64,000 bases of DNA from JAGQSZ01 sp049647585 (GCA_049647585.1 JBARXY010000048.1:38833-102832), one strand, 5' to 3'; numbered from the stretch's first letter, positions 53,539 to 63,286 are shown. Numbers and translations: made by a program. The notes: generated by a model from the sequence alone, not told the origin.

Positions 53539-54387
53539 TCAGTACTCGCGAGGCAGGGTCTCAGGCGTAGCGGGATTGCCGTCGGAGCCCGTGGGGTGGT
53601 CGTTGTCGAACCACTCGGGTCCCGGCCACATCCAGCTGTCCGAGAACGGCGCGTGCTCCTTGGCGACGGCGAAACCATCCTTGTGGTGGTAATCGCGGTA
53701 CATGTCGCCTGACCGGGGTCGACCGGGCATCTGGAAGCCGTCGCCCGAATGGCGACCCTTCTTCGAAAACGGACCGAACTTCGGACTATCCGAGCCGGGC
53801 ACCATGTTCACGTAGAACTCACCGATTTCGATCTCTTTCATCTCCTGGACGACCCACATGCCGTAGAGCGCGGTCATCAAGGAATACGACGCCTCGTTGT
53901 CCTTGTGGCAGTACCCGTAGACCCAGCGGAGGTCCGGAGCGCATGTGTCGAGCGCCGCCCCCATCTCATAGGCCAGGGTGAAACCGACGGAGTGGCGACG
54001 GAAATCTTCGCGGACCCAGATGTCGAACAGGAAGCATTCGTCGCGTGCCAACTTGATCGGCAACATGCCGCGTCTGGAATCCGACGGCTCCGGTGAGCGC
54101 ATTACCAGCCACATTTTTCCGATGGCTCGGTCGGTCGGCTTGTGGATCGCAAGGATCACCATCACCGAGCGGGCGAAGGGCCCCTTCATCAACTCGAGCC
54201 GCTCAGCAGATTCGAGTTGTCGCAGGTGACGGTCGGTCGGGTCGAATACGACCTTGAACTCGAAGTCATCACCGGCGGAGGGCTTCTCGTCGGCGATCAG
54301 GGGTAGGGGTCTGGCGAGCACCAGGCACTCGGTGATCCGCGGTTTGCGCCTTTCGACGCTGTCCTTGACCCTGTCCAAAGCTGACAC
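53539..54387 (-). CDS. Hypothetical GNAT-like protein
   Basis: The product is 282 aa. A central acetyltransferase-like core is suggested by IGKMWLVMRSPEPSD, then ECFLFDIWVREDFRRHSVGF with a following long helix, and YGYCHKDNEASYSLMTALYG. The C-terminal third is His/Asp/Pro-rich and disordered-looking. GTG 54387 has GGGGG upstream; the ORF runs 210 codons further but overlaps paaX. Function unassigned. It is divergent from paaX. Confidence 0.6.
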   Translation of the reverse strand: MSALDRVKDSVERRKPRITECLVLARPLPLIADEKPSAGDDFEFKVVFDPTDRHLRQLESAERLELMKGPFARSVMVILAIHKPTDRAIGKMWLVMRSPEPSDSRRGMLPIKLARDECFLFDIWVREDFRRHSVGFTLAYEMGAALDTCAPDLRWVYGYCHKDNEASYSLMTALYGMWVVQEMKEIEIGEFYVNMVPGSDSPKFGPFSKKGRHSGDGFQMPGRPRSGDMYRDYHHKDGFAVAKEHAPFSDSWMWPGPEWFDNDHPTGSDGNPATPETLPREY

Positions 54388-54546
54388 TCGTGCCCCCGAT
54401 TGGCTGTAGGGAGCAAGAACCCCCGTGTGTTCGTATGCGGACGGTACCCAGCGAGGGTGGCTTGCGCAATTGTCCTTCAGAGGCACACTTCGATACCTGG
54501 CGGGGCGCAATTGACATGTCAGACCCACACCGCGACGATAGCGGTC

Positions 54547-55449
54547 GTGAACAAAACGAGCGGTTTCCAAACGACCAGCAACGGATCCAGCGCTCTTCCG
54601 ACACGTCTGATGGTCCTTGGCCTCGCCCACCACGACGGAACCGTTCTTGGCTCCGAGCTTTACCCGGTTGCGCTCGAATGCGGTATCGGCGTCGAAACGG
54701 TCCGATCCTGCATGCGCAGGCTGGTCGGCGAAGGTCTGTTCACCCGGACCGGAGAGGGTCGCGACTCGGTCTACACCGCTACCGAAGCCGGCCATTCGGC
54801 TCTTCAGGTCAACGAGCAGCGCCACCTTCTGGCTTTCGCCCAGGACGCAGCCGGGCGTGGCTGGGACCGCAATTGGCGCATGGTTTCCTTCGCGATCCCC
54901 GAGAAACTGCGAGGCGCACGTGACTCGTTCCGTGAGCACCTTCGGACCCTCGGCGGAGCACACCTGCAGCCGGGACTCTATGTATCTCCGCACAACTGGA
55001 CCGACGAGATCCTGCACGAGGCCGCCAGGCTGAAGATCAGCGAGTACGTCTGCACGTTCAGCACCGACGATCTGGGTGTGGGCGGACAGACCGACCCACG
55101 AATTCTGGCGGCAACGCTGTGGCCTCTCGATGAGGTGGCCAGCCGCTACGAGGCGTTCATCAAGACCTACAGCGGAGTACCCGAGGAACTACTCGCCATG
55201 CGCCGACGCGGGGAACGCCTCACCGAGCACGACTTTCTTCCCGGCGCGTTGAACATCGCGATCCGCTTCAACGAATGCTTCGAGCTTGACCCCCTACTTC
55301 CGCCAGAACTGCTTCCCCGGCCATGGCCAGGACGCTCTGCACGTGACCTACTCGCGAAATGCCGGCGACACGGGGTGCTTGCCCGTGACGACAAATCTGG
55401 ACCTGCCCTGTTCAGCGTCTTCGATGACGCTATTGCTCACCTGCCGTGA
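54547..55449 (+). CDS. PaaX family transcription regulator
   Basis: The product is 300 aa. The N-terminal winged helix (LYPVALECGIGVETVRSCMR, about residues 40-60) is followed by the PaaX domain (WRMVSFAIPEKLRGARDSF, then GLYVSPHNW) and the C-terminal part. PaaX proteins control phenylacetate or other aromatic catabolism through an aryl-CoA; no paa genes are near, so the target is unknown. GTG 54547 fits the family start. It converges with and overlaps the GGDEF gene end by 13 bp. Confidence 0.9.
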   Translation: MNKTSGFQTTSNGSSALPTRLMVLGLAHHDGTVLGSELYPVALECGIGVETVRSCMRRLVGEGLFTRTGEGRDSVYTATEAGHSALQVNEQRHLLAFAQDAAGRGWDRNWRMVSFAIPEKLRGARDSFREHLRTLGGAHLQPGLYVSPHNWTDEILHEAARLKISEYVCTFSTDDLGVGGQTDPRILAATLWPLDEVASRYEAFIKTYSGVPEELLAMRRRGERLTEHDFLPGALNIAIRFNECFELDPLLPPELLPRPWPGRSARDLLAKCRRHGVLARDDKSGPALFSVFDDAIAHLP

Positions 55450-56876
55450 GCTCGGCGGCCCATCTCTTCCCTGTCACAACTGGCCCGCTTGACCCGATAC
55501 ATATCCTCGTCGGCTTCGCTGATCAGCTGATCGCCGGTCCTGCGTGAGCCAGATACCGCTCGACCAACGCTGATGCTGACCGGCCGGTCCTCGCTACCGA
55601 GGCTGGCCACCGAGGTTTCGATCCGACGGACGATGTTGTCGAGCTGCCCGTCGTCCTCGATGTCTGGACAGACGATCACGAACTCGTCTCCACCGACGCG
55701 TGCCAGCACATCGACCGCTCTGACGCTGGATCGCAGAGCTTCGGCGACCGCTATCAGTAATGAGTCACCGGCCCCGTGGCCTTCGACGTCGTTGACCTGT
55801 TTGAAGTGATTCAGATCGGCGTAGAGAACCGCCACATTGCCTTGTCCGCGTCGATCTTCGAGGCACAGGTCGAGCACCCGGTATAGCTCGGTGCGGTTCA
55901 TCAGCCCGGTGAGCGCATCGGTGGTTGCCTGCACCTGGAGTGATTTCTCGGCCCAGCAGCGCCCCAGCGTCGAAAGCAGCGTCATCGTCAGGACCTTGAC
56001 CAGGTCGATGTTGGCGTCGTCCCATTGGGACCAGTCGTCGTCAAAGGCGATCCGCAACATGCGCCATGGCTCACCAGCGGACAGTGCCACCTCGACCGCG
56101 GCCTTGGCCCCTGACGCAATAAGGGTGTTGCGGATGGCGCTCTCGGGCTCGAATTCCAGCTCGGAACTGAATTTGAGGAGCGACGAAGCCGTCTCCTCCA
56201 TCGGCCACACCGGCTCGAAGGGGACTCCCGGTAGCACGACCTGGTGGTCGGGCCACCGTGCAGCAACCTCCATCTGTCCGCCGGACTCCCACGCGAGCAG
56301 AACCGACCGTGCATTGACGACGCCTGCCAGTTGTCCGAGGAACCCCGAGACCACACCGTCAGCCTCCTGCCAAGAGACCGCTGAACACTCGGTCGAGGCC
56401 CGGCGGATCAGCTGCTCGAGAGCTCTGCGGCGGTTCATCAGCTTGTCGCGGTTGGCAGTCGCACGGACCGCCAGGATCATCCAGCTGCCACCGGGGCCGT
56501 CGAACGTAGTTCCCTTGATCTCGCACTCGACCCAGGAGTCTGCCAGATGTCTGACTCTGAAGACTGTGGGAAGGTGCCTTCCCGACACCCGTGAGGCTTC
56601 GTTGAGCGCCCCTGCCGCCGAGTCCAGATCGTCGGGATGGACGAATTCCCAGATCTTCATTCCCACGGCTTCCGCCGCCTGCATTCCGATCAGTCCGACC
56701 GTGTCGCCTGCCGCGTATCGAAACGTTCCATCAGGATCGACGACACCGGTGACATCGGGGTTGTGTTCTGCCGCGAGGCGCATCAGATCATTCTGGTCAA
56801 CCAGCATCGCCGGGTCGGGGCGATCGTCCTCGATCGACGCTGCAAATTCGTCTTCATATGTCCCGGTGAAGCTCAT
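55437..56876 (-). CDS. PAS/GAF-like diguanylate cyclase
   Basis: The product is 479 aa. An N-terminal PAS domain (AAEHNPDVTGVVDPDGTFRYAA, about residues 34-140) is followed by a GAF-like region (about 165-300) and a GGDEF domain with intact RVGGDEFVIVC near 391-401, preceded by YADLNHFKQVND. No RxxD inhibitory site was noticed just upstream. It should make c-di-GMP. Its counterpart could be the BldD-like regulator at 10608. No TM helix, so cytoplasmic. Confidence 0.93.
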   Translation of the reverse strand: MSFTGTYEDEFAASIEDDRPDPAMLVDQNDLMRLAAEHNPDVTGVVDPDGTFRYAAGDTVGLIGMQAAEAVGMKIWEFVHPDDLDSAAGALNEASRVSGRHLPTVFRVRHLADSWVECEIKGTTFDGPGGSWMILAVRATANRDKLMNRRRALEQLIRRASTECSAVSWQEADGVVSGFLGQLAGVVNARSVLLAWESGGQMEVAARWPDHQVVLPGVPFEPVWPMEETASSLLKFSSELEFEPESAIRNTLIASGAKAAVEVALSAGEPWRMLRIAFDDDWSQWDDANIDLVKVLTMTLLSTLGRCWAEKSLQVQATTDALTGLMNRTELYRVLDLCLEDRRGQGNVAVLYADLNHFKQVNDVEGHGAGDSLLIAVAEALRSSVRAVDVLARVGGDEFVIVCPDIEDDGQLDNIVRRIETSVASLGSEDRPVSISVGRAVSGSRRTGDQLISEADEDMYRVKRASCDREEMGRRAHGR

Positions 56877-56994
56877 GTAGGCAGTCCGTGGCGACCCGGT
56901 CGAGCCGTCTCAACACTTCACCAATCGGCAGAAACCCAGGACACCTGAATGAATTCGGCGCTCTCGGACGCTGATTCTGCTGAGAATGATCCAT

Positions 56995-58509
56995 TCAGAC
57001 CAGATGGTCTACAAATCTTTCCAACTGACGCAGATTCCGGCACTCGAATGCTCCGTCGCAGTAGGTCGCGTACTCCCCCACGATGGAGTCTCCGGTGTCC
57101 CAATAGGCCCGGGGTTCGGGGTTCAACCACCAGACATGGCGGGCCTTCTTGCGGATTTCCTTGATCACCCAGCTCTGAGATGCGTGGTAGTTGTTGCGGG
57201 CATCCCCGAGGATTATCACCGTCGCCTTGGAGGTGACATCTTGGCCGTACTTCTGCCAGAAAACCTCGAAGGCATGGCCGTAGTCGGAGTGTCCATCGAC
57301 CCACACGACGTCAGCCTCGCTGTTGACCCTGTGGATCGCGTCGAGGATGTCGTCGGTGCCTTCGAAGAAGCGGGTGACCTCGTCGAGTCCGTCGATGAAC
57401 ACGAAGCTGCGCACCCGAGAGAACTGACCCGAGATCGCGTAGACCAGGTGGAGTGTGAACCGTGCGAACGCCGCCACAGAACCAGAGATATCCGCGATGA
57501 CGAAGATCTCGGGCTTGGTGGGGCGTGGGTACTTGAACTTGGGCTCGGCCGGCACGCCGCCGAAGCTCAGTGAGTGGCGGACAGTCGAACGGAAGTCCAG
57601 TGAACCCTTGCGGCCATGACGGCGCTTGCGGGCAAGACGTACCGCCAGGCGACGGGTCAATGGCTGGAGCGCCTTGCGGAGCTGCACCATCTCTTCACGG
57701 CTGGCGTGCATGAAGTCGATGTCCTCGGGCAACGGCTTGCGCAGCGTCTTGGCCATTGCTTCGACTCCGCGGTCGGCGACGAGACGACGACGGATCTCAG
57801 CTTCGATCTCCTTGCGGAACTCCTCGATACGGCTTTCGAATTCATCGCGTTCAAGTCGCTCTTCAAGCGATGTCAGCGGCTCGGGCGATTCATCCTTGGA
57901 CTGCTCGACAAGGCGTTCGAGCACCCCGTCGAGATCCAGGTTCCGGAGCGTCCGATAGAGGTAGTAGGTGCCTCCGACGGGCCGACCGGGCTCCATGCCG
58001 GCATAGCGACGCACCGACTGGCGAGCCATCGCCCTCATCATCGCCTGGTCACCGCTCTGGAGAGATCGGTAGAGCATCTCGGCGAGCTCTTCCGGGGTCA
58101 AAGACTCGGCCGCACCACCCTGGGCCTGGGGTGACTCACCGGGACCTTCGCCCTGCTGGGCCTCTTCGTCCTCGAATATCGGAAGGTCCGTGGCATCGGG
58201 GTCGAGCGACCACTCGGCGCCCCGCAAAGAGAAGTAGACCTCGAAGACGGTCTCGAAGGCCCGCCAATGCGAGTGGTTCTTGACCAGAGTGGCGGCCAAG
58301 GCGTACTTGAATGCTTCACGATCGCCGATCGGAATGTGCTGGACAGCTTCCATCGCGTCCAGGTTCTCGGTCAGCGATACCGGCAGTCCCGCGTTACGCA
58401 GCTCGGCAATGAAGCCCGATAGCAGGTCGAGCAAGGGTGCCCCGGCGCTGGCCGGTAGCGAGTCGACGACCTGGATGTCGTCACCTGTGTTCTGAGAGCG
58501 CTCGACCAT
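56995..58509 (-). CDS. VWA domain protein, CoxE-like
   Basis: The product is 504 aa. The N-terminus has helical and charged regions; the C-terminal VWA domain has the MIDAS DISGSVAAF near residues 338-346, then VFIDGLDEVTRFFEG and DGHSDYGHAF. CoxE-like proteins act with a MoxR ATPase in metallo-enzyme maturation or stress. The start is 9 nt after the MoxR stop, so the two are coupled. Confidence 0.9.
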   Translation of the reverse strand: MVERSQNTGDDIQVVDSLPASAGAPLLDLLSGFIAELRNAGLPVSLTENLDAMEAVQHIPIGDREAFKYALAATLVKNHSHWRAFETVFEVYFSLRGAEWSLDPDATDLPIFEDEEAQQGEGPGESPQAQGGAAESLTPEELAEMLYRSLQSGDQAMMRAMARQSVRRYAGMEPGRPVGGTYYLYRTLRNLDLDGVLERLVEQSKDESPEPLTSLEERLERDEFESRIEEFRKEIEAEIRRRLVADRGVEAMAKTLRKPLPEDIDFMHASREEMVQLRKALQPLTRRLAVRLARKRRHGRKGSLDFRSTVRHSLSFGGVPAEPKFKYPRPTKPEIFVIADISGSVAAFARFTLHLVYAISGQFSRVRSFVFIDGLDEVTRFFEGTDDILDAIHRVNSEADVVWVDGHSDYGHAFEVFWQKYGQDVTSKATVIILGDARNNYHASQSWVIKEIRKKARHVWWLNPEPRAYWDTGDSIVGEYATYCDGAFECRNLRQLERFVDHLV

Positions 58510-58518
58510 CCCGCTACC

Positions 58519-59472
58519 TCAGGGTGTGGTCGACAAGGGGCCACCCTTGTTGAAGGACTTCTGCTCGGCACTCAGTTCCTTGACCGCCTTGGCAATATCG
58601 GTCTGGTACTTGAGCAGGATGTTGATGGTGCCCGTGGCGGTCTCGGCATCTATGTGCTCGACCCCCAGCAACACCAAGGTCCTTGCCCAGTCAATGGTCT
58701 CAGAGACTGATGGGGCCTTCTTCAATTCGAGCTGGCGGATCGAACGCACGACCCGTGCGATCTGGTCGGCCAGAGACTCTGAGAGTTCTGGAACCTTGGT
58801 GAGAACGATCTCCTTCTCACGCTCCATGTCGGGATAGTCGACGTGCAGGTAGAGGCACCGACGCTTGAGGGCCTCGGAAAGCTCTCGGGTGTTGTTGGAG
58901 GTCAGAAACACCATCGGAATCTGACGGGCCACGATGGTACCGAGCTCGGGAATCGAAACCTGGTAGTCGGAGAGGATCTCGAGCAGTAGGGCCTCGGTCT
59001 CGACCTCGACCCTGTCGACCTCGTCGATTAGCAGGACCACGGGGTCTTCGGCCCGGATGGCCTCAAGAAGGGGCCGCTCGAGGAGGAAATCACTCGAGAA
59101 GATGTCCTCCTCGATCTCCTCCCAGGCCTGGGAGTCGGTGTCGGTCTTTGTCGCCTGGATCCTCAGGAGCTGCTTCTTGTAGTTCCACTCATACAGCGCC
59201 TTGGACTCATCCAAGCCTTCGTAACACTGCAGACGGATCAATCTGGCGCCGAGCACCTCGGCAACCGACTTTGCGAGCTGCGTCTTGCCTGTGCCGGCGG
59301 GTCCCTCCACCAGGATCGGCTTGCCTAGGCGGTCCGCCAGGTAGACGATGCCCGCAATACCCTCGTCCGACAGGTAGTCGACCTTGCGGAGTGCCTCTCG
59401 TAGGCCATCGACATCCTCGAACCGTGGCTCGGAATGAACTAGTGATGTCGACGAGGAATTCTCAGCGGTCAT
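58519..59472 (-). CDS. MoxR-type AAA+ ATPase
   Basis: The product is 317 aa. Walker A GPAGTGKTQL (about residues 57-66), Walker B VVLLIDEVDRV, sensor LTSNNTRELS and C-terminal lid are intact. MoxR ATPases remodel partner proteins, here probably the VWA protein downstream. TAGTCT lies 6 nt before the ATG, a leaderless start. Confidence 0.94.
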   Translation of the reverse strand: MTAENSSSTSLVHSEPRFEDVDGLREALRKVDYLSDEGIAGIVYLADRLGKPILVEGPAGTGKTQLAKSVAEVLGARLIRLQCYEGLDESKALYEWNYKKQLLRIQATKTDTDSQAWEEIEEDIFSSDFLLERPLLEAIRAEDPVVLLIDEVDRVEVETEALLLEILSDYQVSIPELGTIVARQIPMVFLTSNNTRELSEALKRRCLYLHVDYPDMEREKEIVLTKVPELSESLADQIARVVRSIRQLELKKAPSVSETIDWARTLVLLGVEHIDAETATGTINILLKYQTDIAKAVKELSAEQKSFNKGGPLSTTP

Positions 59473-59478
59473 ACCCAG

Positions 59479-59484
59479 AGACTA
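59479..59484 (-). promoter_or_regulatory. Probable -10 box of leaderless moxR
   Basis: On the minus strand TAGTCT is 6 nt upstream of the ATG at 59472. TTGACC lies about 19 nt before it, a loosely spaced -35 candidate. Confidence 0.5.
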
Positions 59485-59581
59485 CCGAGCCCCTTGACCG
59501 GGCGGTCAATCGGCCGATAATCCCGCCACTTGATTCTCAGGCCAAGTACGTTGATCTGATCCGGCTAGTTGGAGGTACGTA

Positions 59582-59965
59582 ATGCTCAAGGGATTCAAAG
59601 AGTTCATCATGCGGGGCAACGTCGTCGACATGGCGGTTGGCATCGTCATCGGCGTCGCATTCGGAGCGGTCGTCACATCTTTCGTGGATGACATCCTTAT
59701 GGCCCTTATCGGAGCAATCGTCGGGAAGCCGAACTTCAACAGTCTGGTTCTCGGAATTGGAGATGGCGAGATCGCCTACGGCAAGTTCCTCACAGCACTC
59801 GTCAGCTTCCTGATCATTGCGGCCGCCATCTATTTCGCCGTCATAATGCCGCTGAACATGCTGGCCGAGCGACGCAAGAGGGGCCAGGAGGACGATGTCG
59901 AACCGACCAATGAGGAAAAGATGGTCGCCCTGTTGGAGGAAATCGCCGCCTCGTCAAAGCGCTGA
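59582..59965 (+). CDS. mscL: Large-conductance mechanosensitive channel
   Basis: The product is 127 aa, an inner-membrane pentameric channel that opens under osmotic downshock. It begins MLKGFKEFIMRGNVVDMAVG (TM1 start), with AAIYFAVIMPLNML as TM2 and a C-terminal helix. GGAGG is 7 nt upstream. Divergent from moxR and convergent with ppx across a strong terminator. Confidence 0.97.
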   Translation: MLKGFKEFIMRGNVVDMAVGIVIGVAFGAVVTSFVDDILMALIGAIVGKPNFNSLVLGIGDGEIAYGKFLTALVSFLIIAAAIYFAVIMPLNMLAERRKRGQEDDVEPTNEEKMVALLEEIAASSKR

Positions 59966-59971
59966 TCATTC

Positions 59972-60008
59972 GCTCGGGCATGGCGAGCCGCGCTCGCCGT
60001 GCCCGAGC
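59972..60008. terminator. Bidirectional terminator between mscL and ppx
   Basis: A 17-bp stem, GCTCGGGCATGGCGAGC / GCTCGCCGTGCCCGAGC (one mismatch or wobble), has a CGC loop. It lies between the convergent stops of mscL (59965) and ppx (60062). Only short T runs flank it. Confidence 0.85.
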
Positions 60009-60061
60009 CATTTCCCTAGTTCCAGGACCAGATCCCAGGACCAGATCCAAGATGGGCAGGT

Positions 60062-61618
60062 TCAGGCTTCGGCAATCTCGACACTGACGGTCGCGGCGAG
60101 TATCGCTGCGAGACCCTGACTTCTGCTTTCGGCAGAGTACTGCTCGAGTGCTAGGTCCGCCCCTGGAGCGCCCCGCAACTCGATTCTGATCGATGCCCCG
60201 TGGTCGTGGACTACTACCTGCTCAACAGCCCCGTCGTGGCTGCGGTCAATACCGATCGCGATGCGAAGCAGCGAAGATGCCGCCCGAACAACCGCCCGAT
60301 CGGACTTGTGCAGCGAGGCGAACTCCGGATGTTTGTCCTCTGACGGAGCACTCTTTCGGTGATATCTGGCGATCTGGGCGACGAGCTCGATCTCTCGGTC
60401 GGTGAATCCCATCAGGTGGTCGGTGTTTCGGATCACGTAGTACGTGTGCTTGTGATGGCCCGAATGCGCGATGAACAAGCCCACGTTGGAGAGCAACGCG
60501 GCAGCTTCGAGAAGCTCACGTTCGCCGTCGCCCAGCCCCAGACGTTCGCCCAGAGCATCGTGGAGCTGCATCACGATTTTGGCCACCTGAAGCGAGTGTT
60601 CCGGGTCGTCGTCGCAGAGTTCCATCAGGTGGAACACCGAGGACCGACGCAGGTCGGACAAGTGGTGCAACGGGCCGCCACCGGCGCGGTCAAGTGCGTC
60701 CAGGAGGACACCCTCCCGCAGCGCGTACTCCGAGATGGTGAGTTCGTCGATGCCCAGGGCCAGGCACACCTGCTCCAGGACGATCGCGCCAGCGAGAAGT
60801 ATGTCGGCACGCCCGGAGTCGACTCCTGCGAGCTTCCGGCGTTCGGACACGGTCCGGGCCGAGCCGAGCTCATCGACGGTCGATGTCAGCTCCGCCACTG
60901 TGAATGTCGCAGCGTTGAGTTTCTGGGGTACCGCACCCCTTCGGCGGGTGTAAGCCATGACGGCCAGCGCCTCGGCGGTGCCCGACGAGGCAACTGCTAC
61001 CTCGTGGGGAAACGTCGCGGTCTCATGTGCCATTGGGGCCAACCGGGCCTCGACATACTGTCGGCAACGCTCGACGGCGTCCCCGACGACTTCGCCTGCC
61101 GGAAAGAACTTGTCGGTCATTCTCAGCGAGCCCAACTTGATTGATCGGGCGTACTCCACCGTGCCGCTCTTGCCGAAGAGGACTTCCGTCGAACCACCAC
61201 CGACGTCGATCAGAACGATCGGTTTGTCGAATATTGGTAGGGCCTGAAGCACCCCTAGCTGGATCAGACGGGCTTCTTCGTGGCCCGGAATCACCTCGAC
61301 CTCGACACCGGCCTCTTCTCGGGCCCGACTTATGAACTCTTCAGCGTTGAGCGCCTCCCTTATCGCAGAAGTTGCGACCGCATGTATCTGCGCGTCGAAG
61401 GATTGTGCGAGTGAGCGACACCGCGTCAGTGCCGCAATCCCACGATCGATCGCTGCAGGTTCCAACCGCTTCATCTCGCCCTTGCCCGAACCGAGGCGGA
61501 CCATTTCCTTCTGACGGGTGAGGACCTCGAAGCGACCGTTGGCCGAAATCCTGGCGATCAGCATGTGAACCGAGTTGGTTCCGATGTCGATCGCTGCCAG
61601 CGCGTCAGGCAGGGCCAT
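60062..61618 (-). CDS. ppx: Exopolyphosphatase (Ppx/GppA)
   Basis: The product is 518 aa, with an ASKHA fold: AAIDIGTNSVHMLI (about residues 8-21), IDVGGGSTEVLFG (about 138-150), then an HD-like C-terminal domain (YYVIRNTDHLMGFTDREIEL). It may hydrolyse polyphosphate or pppGpp. TACACT stands 6 nt before ATG and TTGGAA 16 nt before TACACT, so this gene has one of the clearest leaderless promoters of the window. Confidence 0.95.
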   Translation of the reverse strand: MALPDALAAIDIGTNSVHMLIARISANGRFEVLTRQKEMVRLGSGKGEMKRLEPAAIDRGIAALTRCRSLAQSFDAQIHAVATSAIREALNAEEFISRAREEAGVEVEVIPGHEEARLIQLGVLQALPIFDKPIVLIDVGGGSTEVLFGKSGTVEYARSIKLGSLRMTDKFFPAGEVVGDAVERCRQYVEARLAPMAHETATFPHEVAVASSGTAEALAVMAYTRRRGAVPQKLNAATFTVAELTSTVDELGSARTVSERRKLAGVDSGRADILLAGAIVLEQVCLALGIDELTISEYALREGVLLDALDRAGGGPLHHLSDLRRSSVFHLMELCDDDPEHSLQVAKIVMQLHDALGERLGLGDGERELLEAAALLSNVGLFIAHSGHHKHTYYVIRNTDHLMGFTDREIELVAQIARYHRKSAPSEDKHPEFASLHKSDRAVVRAASSLLRIAIGIDRSHDGAVEQVVVHDHGASIRIELRGAPGADLALEQYSAESRSQGLAAILAATVSVEIAEA

Positions 61619-61624
61619 CTGCGA

Positions 61625-61652
61625 AGTGTACGTCTCAGGCGCCGGCTTCCAA
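61625..61652 (-). promoter_or_regulatory. Promoter of leaderless ppx
   Basis: On the minus strand TTGGAA (61647-61652), 16 nt, TACACT (61625-61630), 6 nt, then ATG at 61618. Both hexamers resemble sigma-70 consensus. Confidence 0.7.
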
Positions 61653-61830
61653 GTGTGGGCCCTGCCAGATCAGGCTCTATGTCCTTCAGAATGTCACGGC
61701 GAACATGTCGCCGGTCGACAGTGAAGGCTTGGACAACGGTCGGCTGGGTGGCACCATCTTGCGATGGAGACATCCCATCGACGGACACAGTTCTTCCCTG
61801 GACCTGGCTGATGAGTCATGGACGTAGCTG

Positions 61831-63015
61831 ATGAGTGATCCACTCGCCGTGTTCCCACCTGGATGGAACGACCACTGGGCGCGGGAGTGGAGCCGTATCG
61901 ACACCGCCGATCTGATTCCGGTCCGCGTTGTCCGTATCGACAAGGGTGGAATCACAGTTGCGCGCAAGCCTGGTGACGAGCAACTGGTGATCGCCGCCAA
62001 GTCGGCTCGACGAGTGGTTGTCGGCGACATCTGTGCGCTCGACCACCAAGCAGGTCGGATCGAGATCATCCTGCCTCGATCCACCGTGTTCGAGCGACGA
62101 TCACCCGGAGTTGCCCGAGATCAATTGCAACTCCGTTCGCGGCCGCTCGCCGCCAACATGGACACAGTCTTTGTTCTCCAGCCACTCGATCCGGGCTTCA
62201 ACCCCGGTCGCCTGGCACGGGAGCTGGTGCTGGCCTGGGAAAGCGGCGCCCAACCCGTCGTGTTGCTCACGAAGGCAGATCTGGTAGATCCCGCGGAGCG
62301 GGAACGCCAGCGCGAAGCCGCCCAGCGGTTCGCTCCCGGCGCCCCGGTCAAGTGCGTTTCAGTATCAGACGACGGCGGGCTGGCCGAACTCGAAGGGCTC
62401 CACGACAGCGGAACTCTCATCGCGCTGCTCGGCTCGTCGGGTGCTGGTAAGTCGACCCTCGTCAATGCCTTGGCGGGACACCCGGTCCAACTCGTGGCCG
62501 AGGTCCGTGAGGGTGACCGTCGCGGACGACACACGACAACAGCCGGTCAGATCATCGAACTTGGGAACGGAGCCCTGATCATCGACACCCCAGGTATCAG
62601 AGGGGTCGGACTGTGGTCCGCGGACAACGGCTTCGAGAAGGCCTTCGCGGATCTCGAACCGTTCGTGCAGAAGTGTCGCTTCGACGACTGCACCCATACC
62701 AACGAGCCGGGCTGCGGGCTTCTTGAAGCAGTCGAATCCGGACAGATCGGTGCCGACAGGGTCGAGGTCTGGCAGTCACTGGCACTCGAGCTGGATCAAC
62801 TTGAGGATGGCCTCGAGACCCGCGAACGCGAGGTGCGCCACCAGCGCAACCAACGATCGCGACGCAAGGCCAAGCGAAGGAACCCCGAGTCGACAACCTC
62901 GAGCAGCCGTAGCTACTCGACCGAGGAGGACTTCGGCGACGGCCCCGATGGCGACGGCCCCGACGGCGACGGCCCCGACGGCGACGATCCTGACGACGAT
63001 CCCGACGCACCATGA
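61831..63015 (+). CDS. rsgA: Ribosome small-subunit-dependent GTPase A
   Basis: The product is 394 aa, a late 30S assembly GTPase with circularly permuted G motifs: LTKADLVD (G4) comes before GSSGAGKST (G1, about 200-208), RGRHTT (G2) and DTPGIRG (G3). A zinc Cys/His set CRFDDCTHTNEPGC lies near 281-294. The tail consists of repeats of GDGPD, coded by a tandem 15-bp-like motif. The ATG is within a second copy of a GCTGATGAGT repeat. Confidence 0.93.
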   Translation: MSDPLAVFPPGWNDHWAREWSRIDTADLIPVRVVRIDKGGITVARKPGDEQLVIAAKSARRVVVGDICALDHQAGRIEIILPRSTVFERRSPGVARDQLQLRSRPLAANMDTVFVLQPLDPGFNPGRLARELVLAWESGAQPVVLLTKADLVDPAERERQREAAQRFAPGAPVKCVSVSDDGGLAELEGLHDSGTLIALLGSSGAGKSTLVNALAGHPVQLVAEVREGDRRGRHTTTAGQIIELGNGALIIDTPGIRGVGLWSADNGFEKAFADLEPFVQKCRFDDCTHTNEPGCGLLEAVESGQIGADRVEVWQSLALELDQLEDGLETREREVRHQRNQRSRRKAKRRNPESTTSSSRSYSTEEDFGDGPDGDGPDGDGPDGDDPDDDPDAP

Positions 63016-63082
63016 GCCGGCGATCCTGACGCCGAGCTCGACGCACCATGAGCCGGCGATCCTTGAGCCGGCGATCCTGACG
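63003..63082. repeat. Duplicated end of rsgA
   Basis: The 25 bp 63003-63027, which include the rsgA stop, recur identically at 63039-63063, and a shorter copy (GAGCCGGCGATCCTGACG) follows at 63065-63082. Confidence 0.85.
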
Positions 63083-63189
63083 GCGCCCGCGCCGACGGCA
63101 GATGCACCGGCACACCCACCTTTTTCGACATCAACTTGTGTGATTGTGGCTACAGAGCGACCGCTTTCGTCATGGTTGGTTTACCCGCC

Positions 63190-63286
63190 GGGCGCTACGG
63201 CGCCGAGCTAGACCGAACGCGTACCTACGAGCGCCCCCGGGGCGCTACAGCGCCGAGCTAGACCGAACGCGTGCCTGCGAGCGCCC
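63190..63286. repeat. 50-bp-spaced duplication covering the 3' end of the IclR gene
   Basis: 63190-63236 and 63240-63286 are 47-bp copies with 3 mismatches. The right copy contains the last codons and the TAG stop of the IclR gene; the left copy is outside the gene. Confidence 0.9.

Noticed and set aside
54388..55017. N-terminal extension of the GNAT-like gene
   Set aside because: It overlaps paaX on the other strand and shows no similarity; a GTG with a purine-rich leader lies at 54387.
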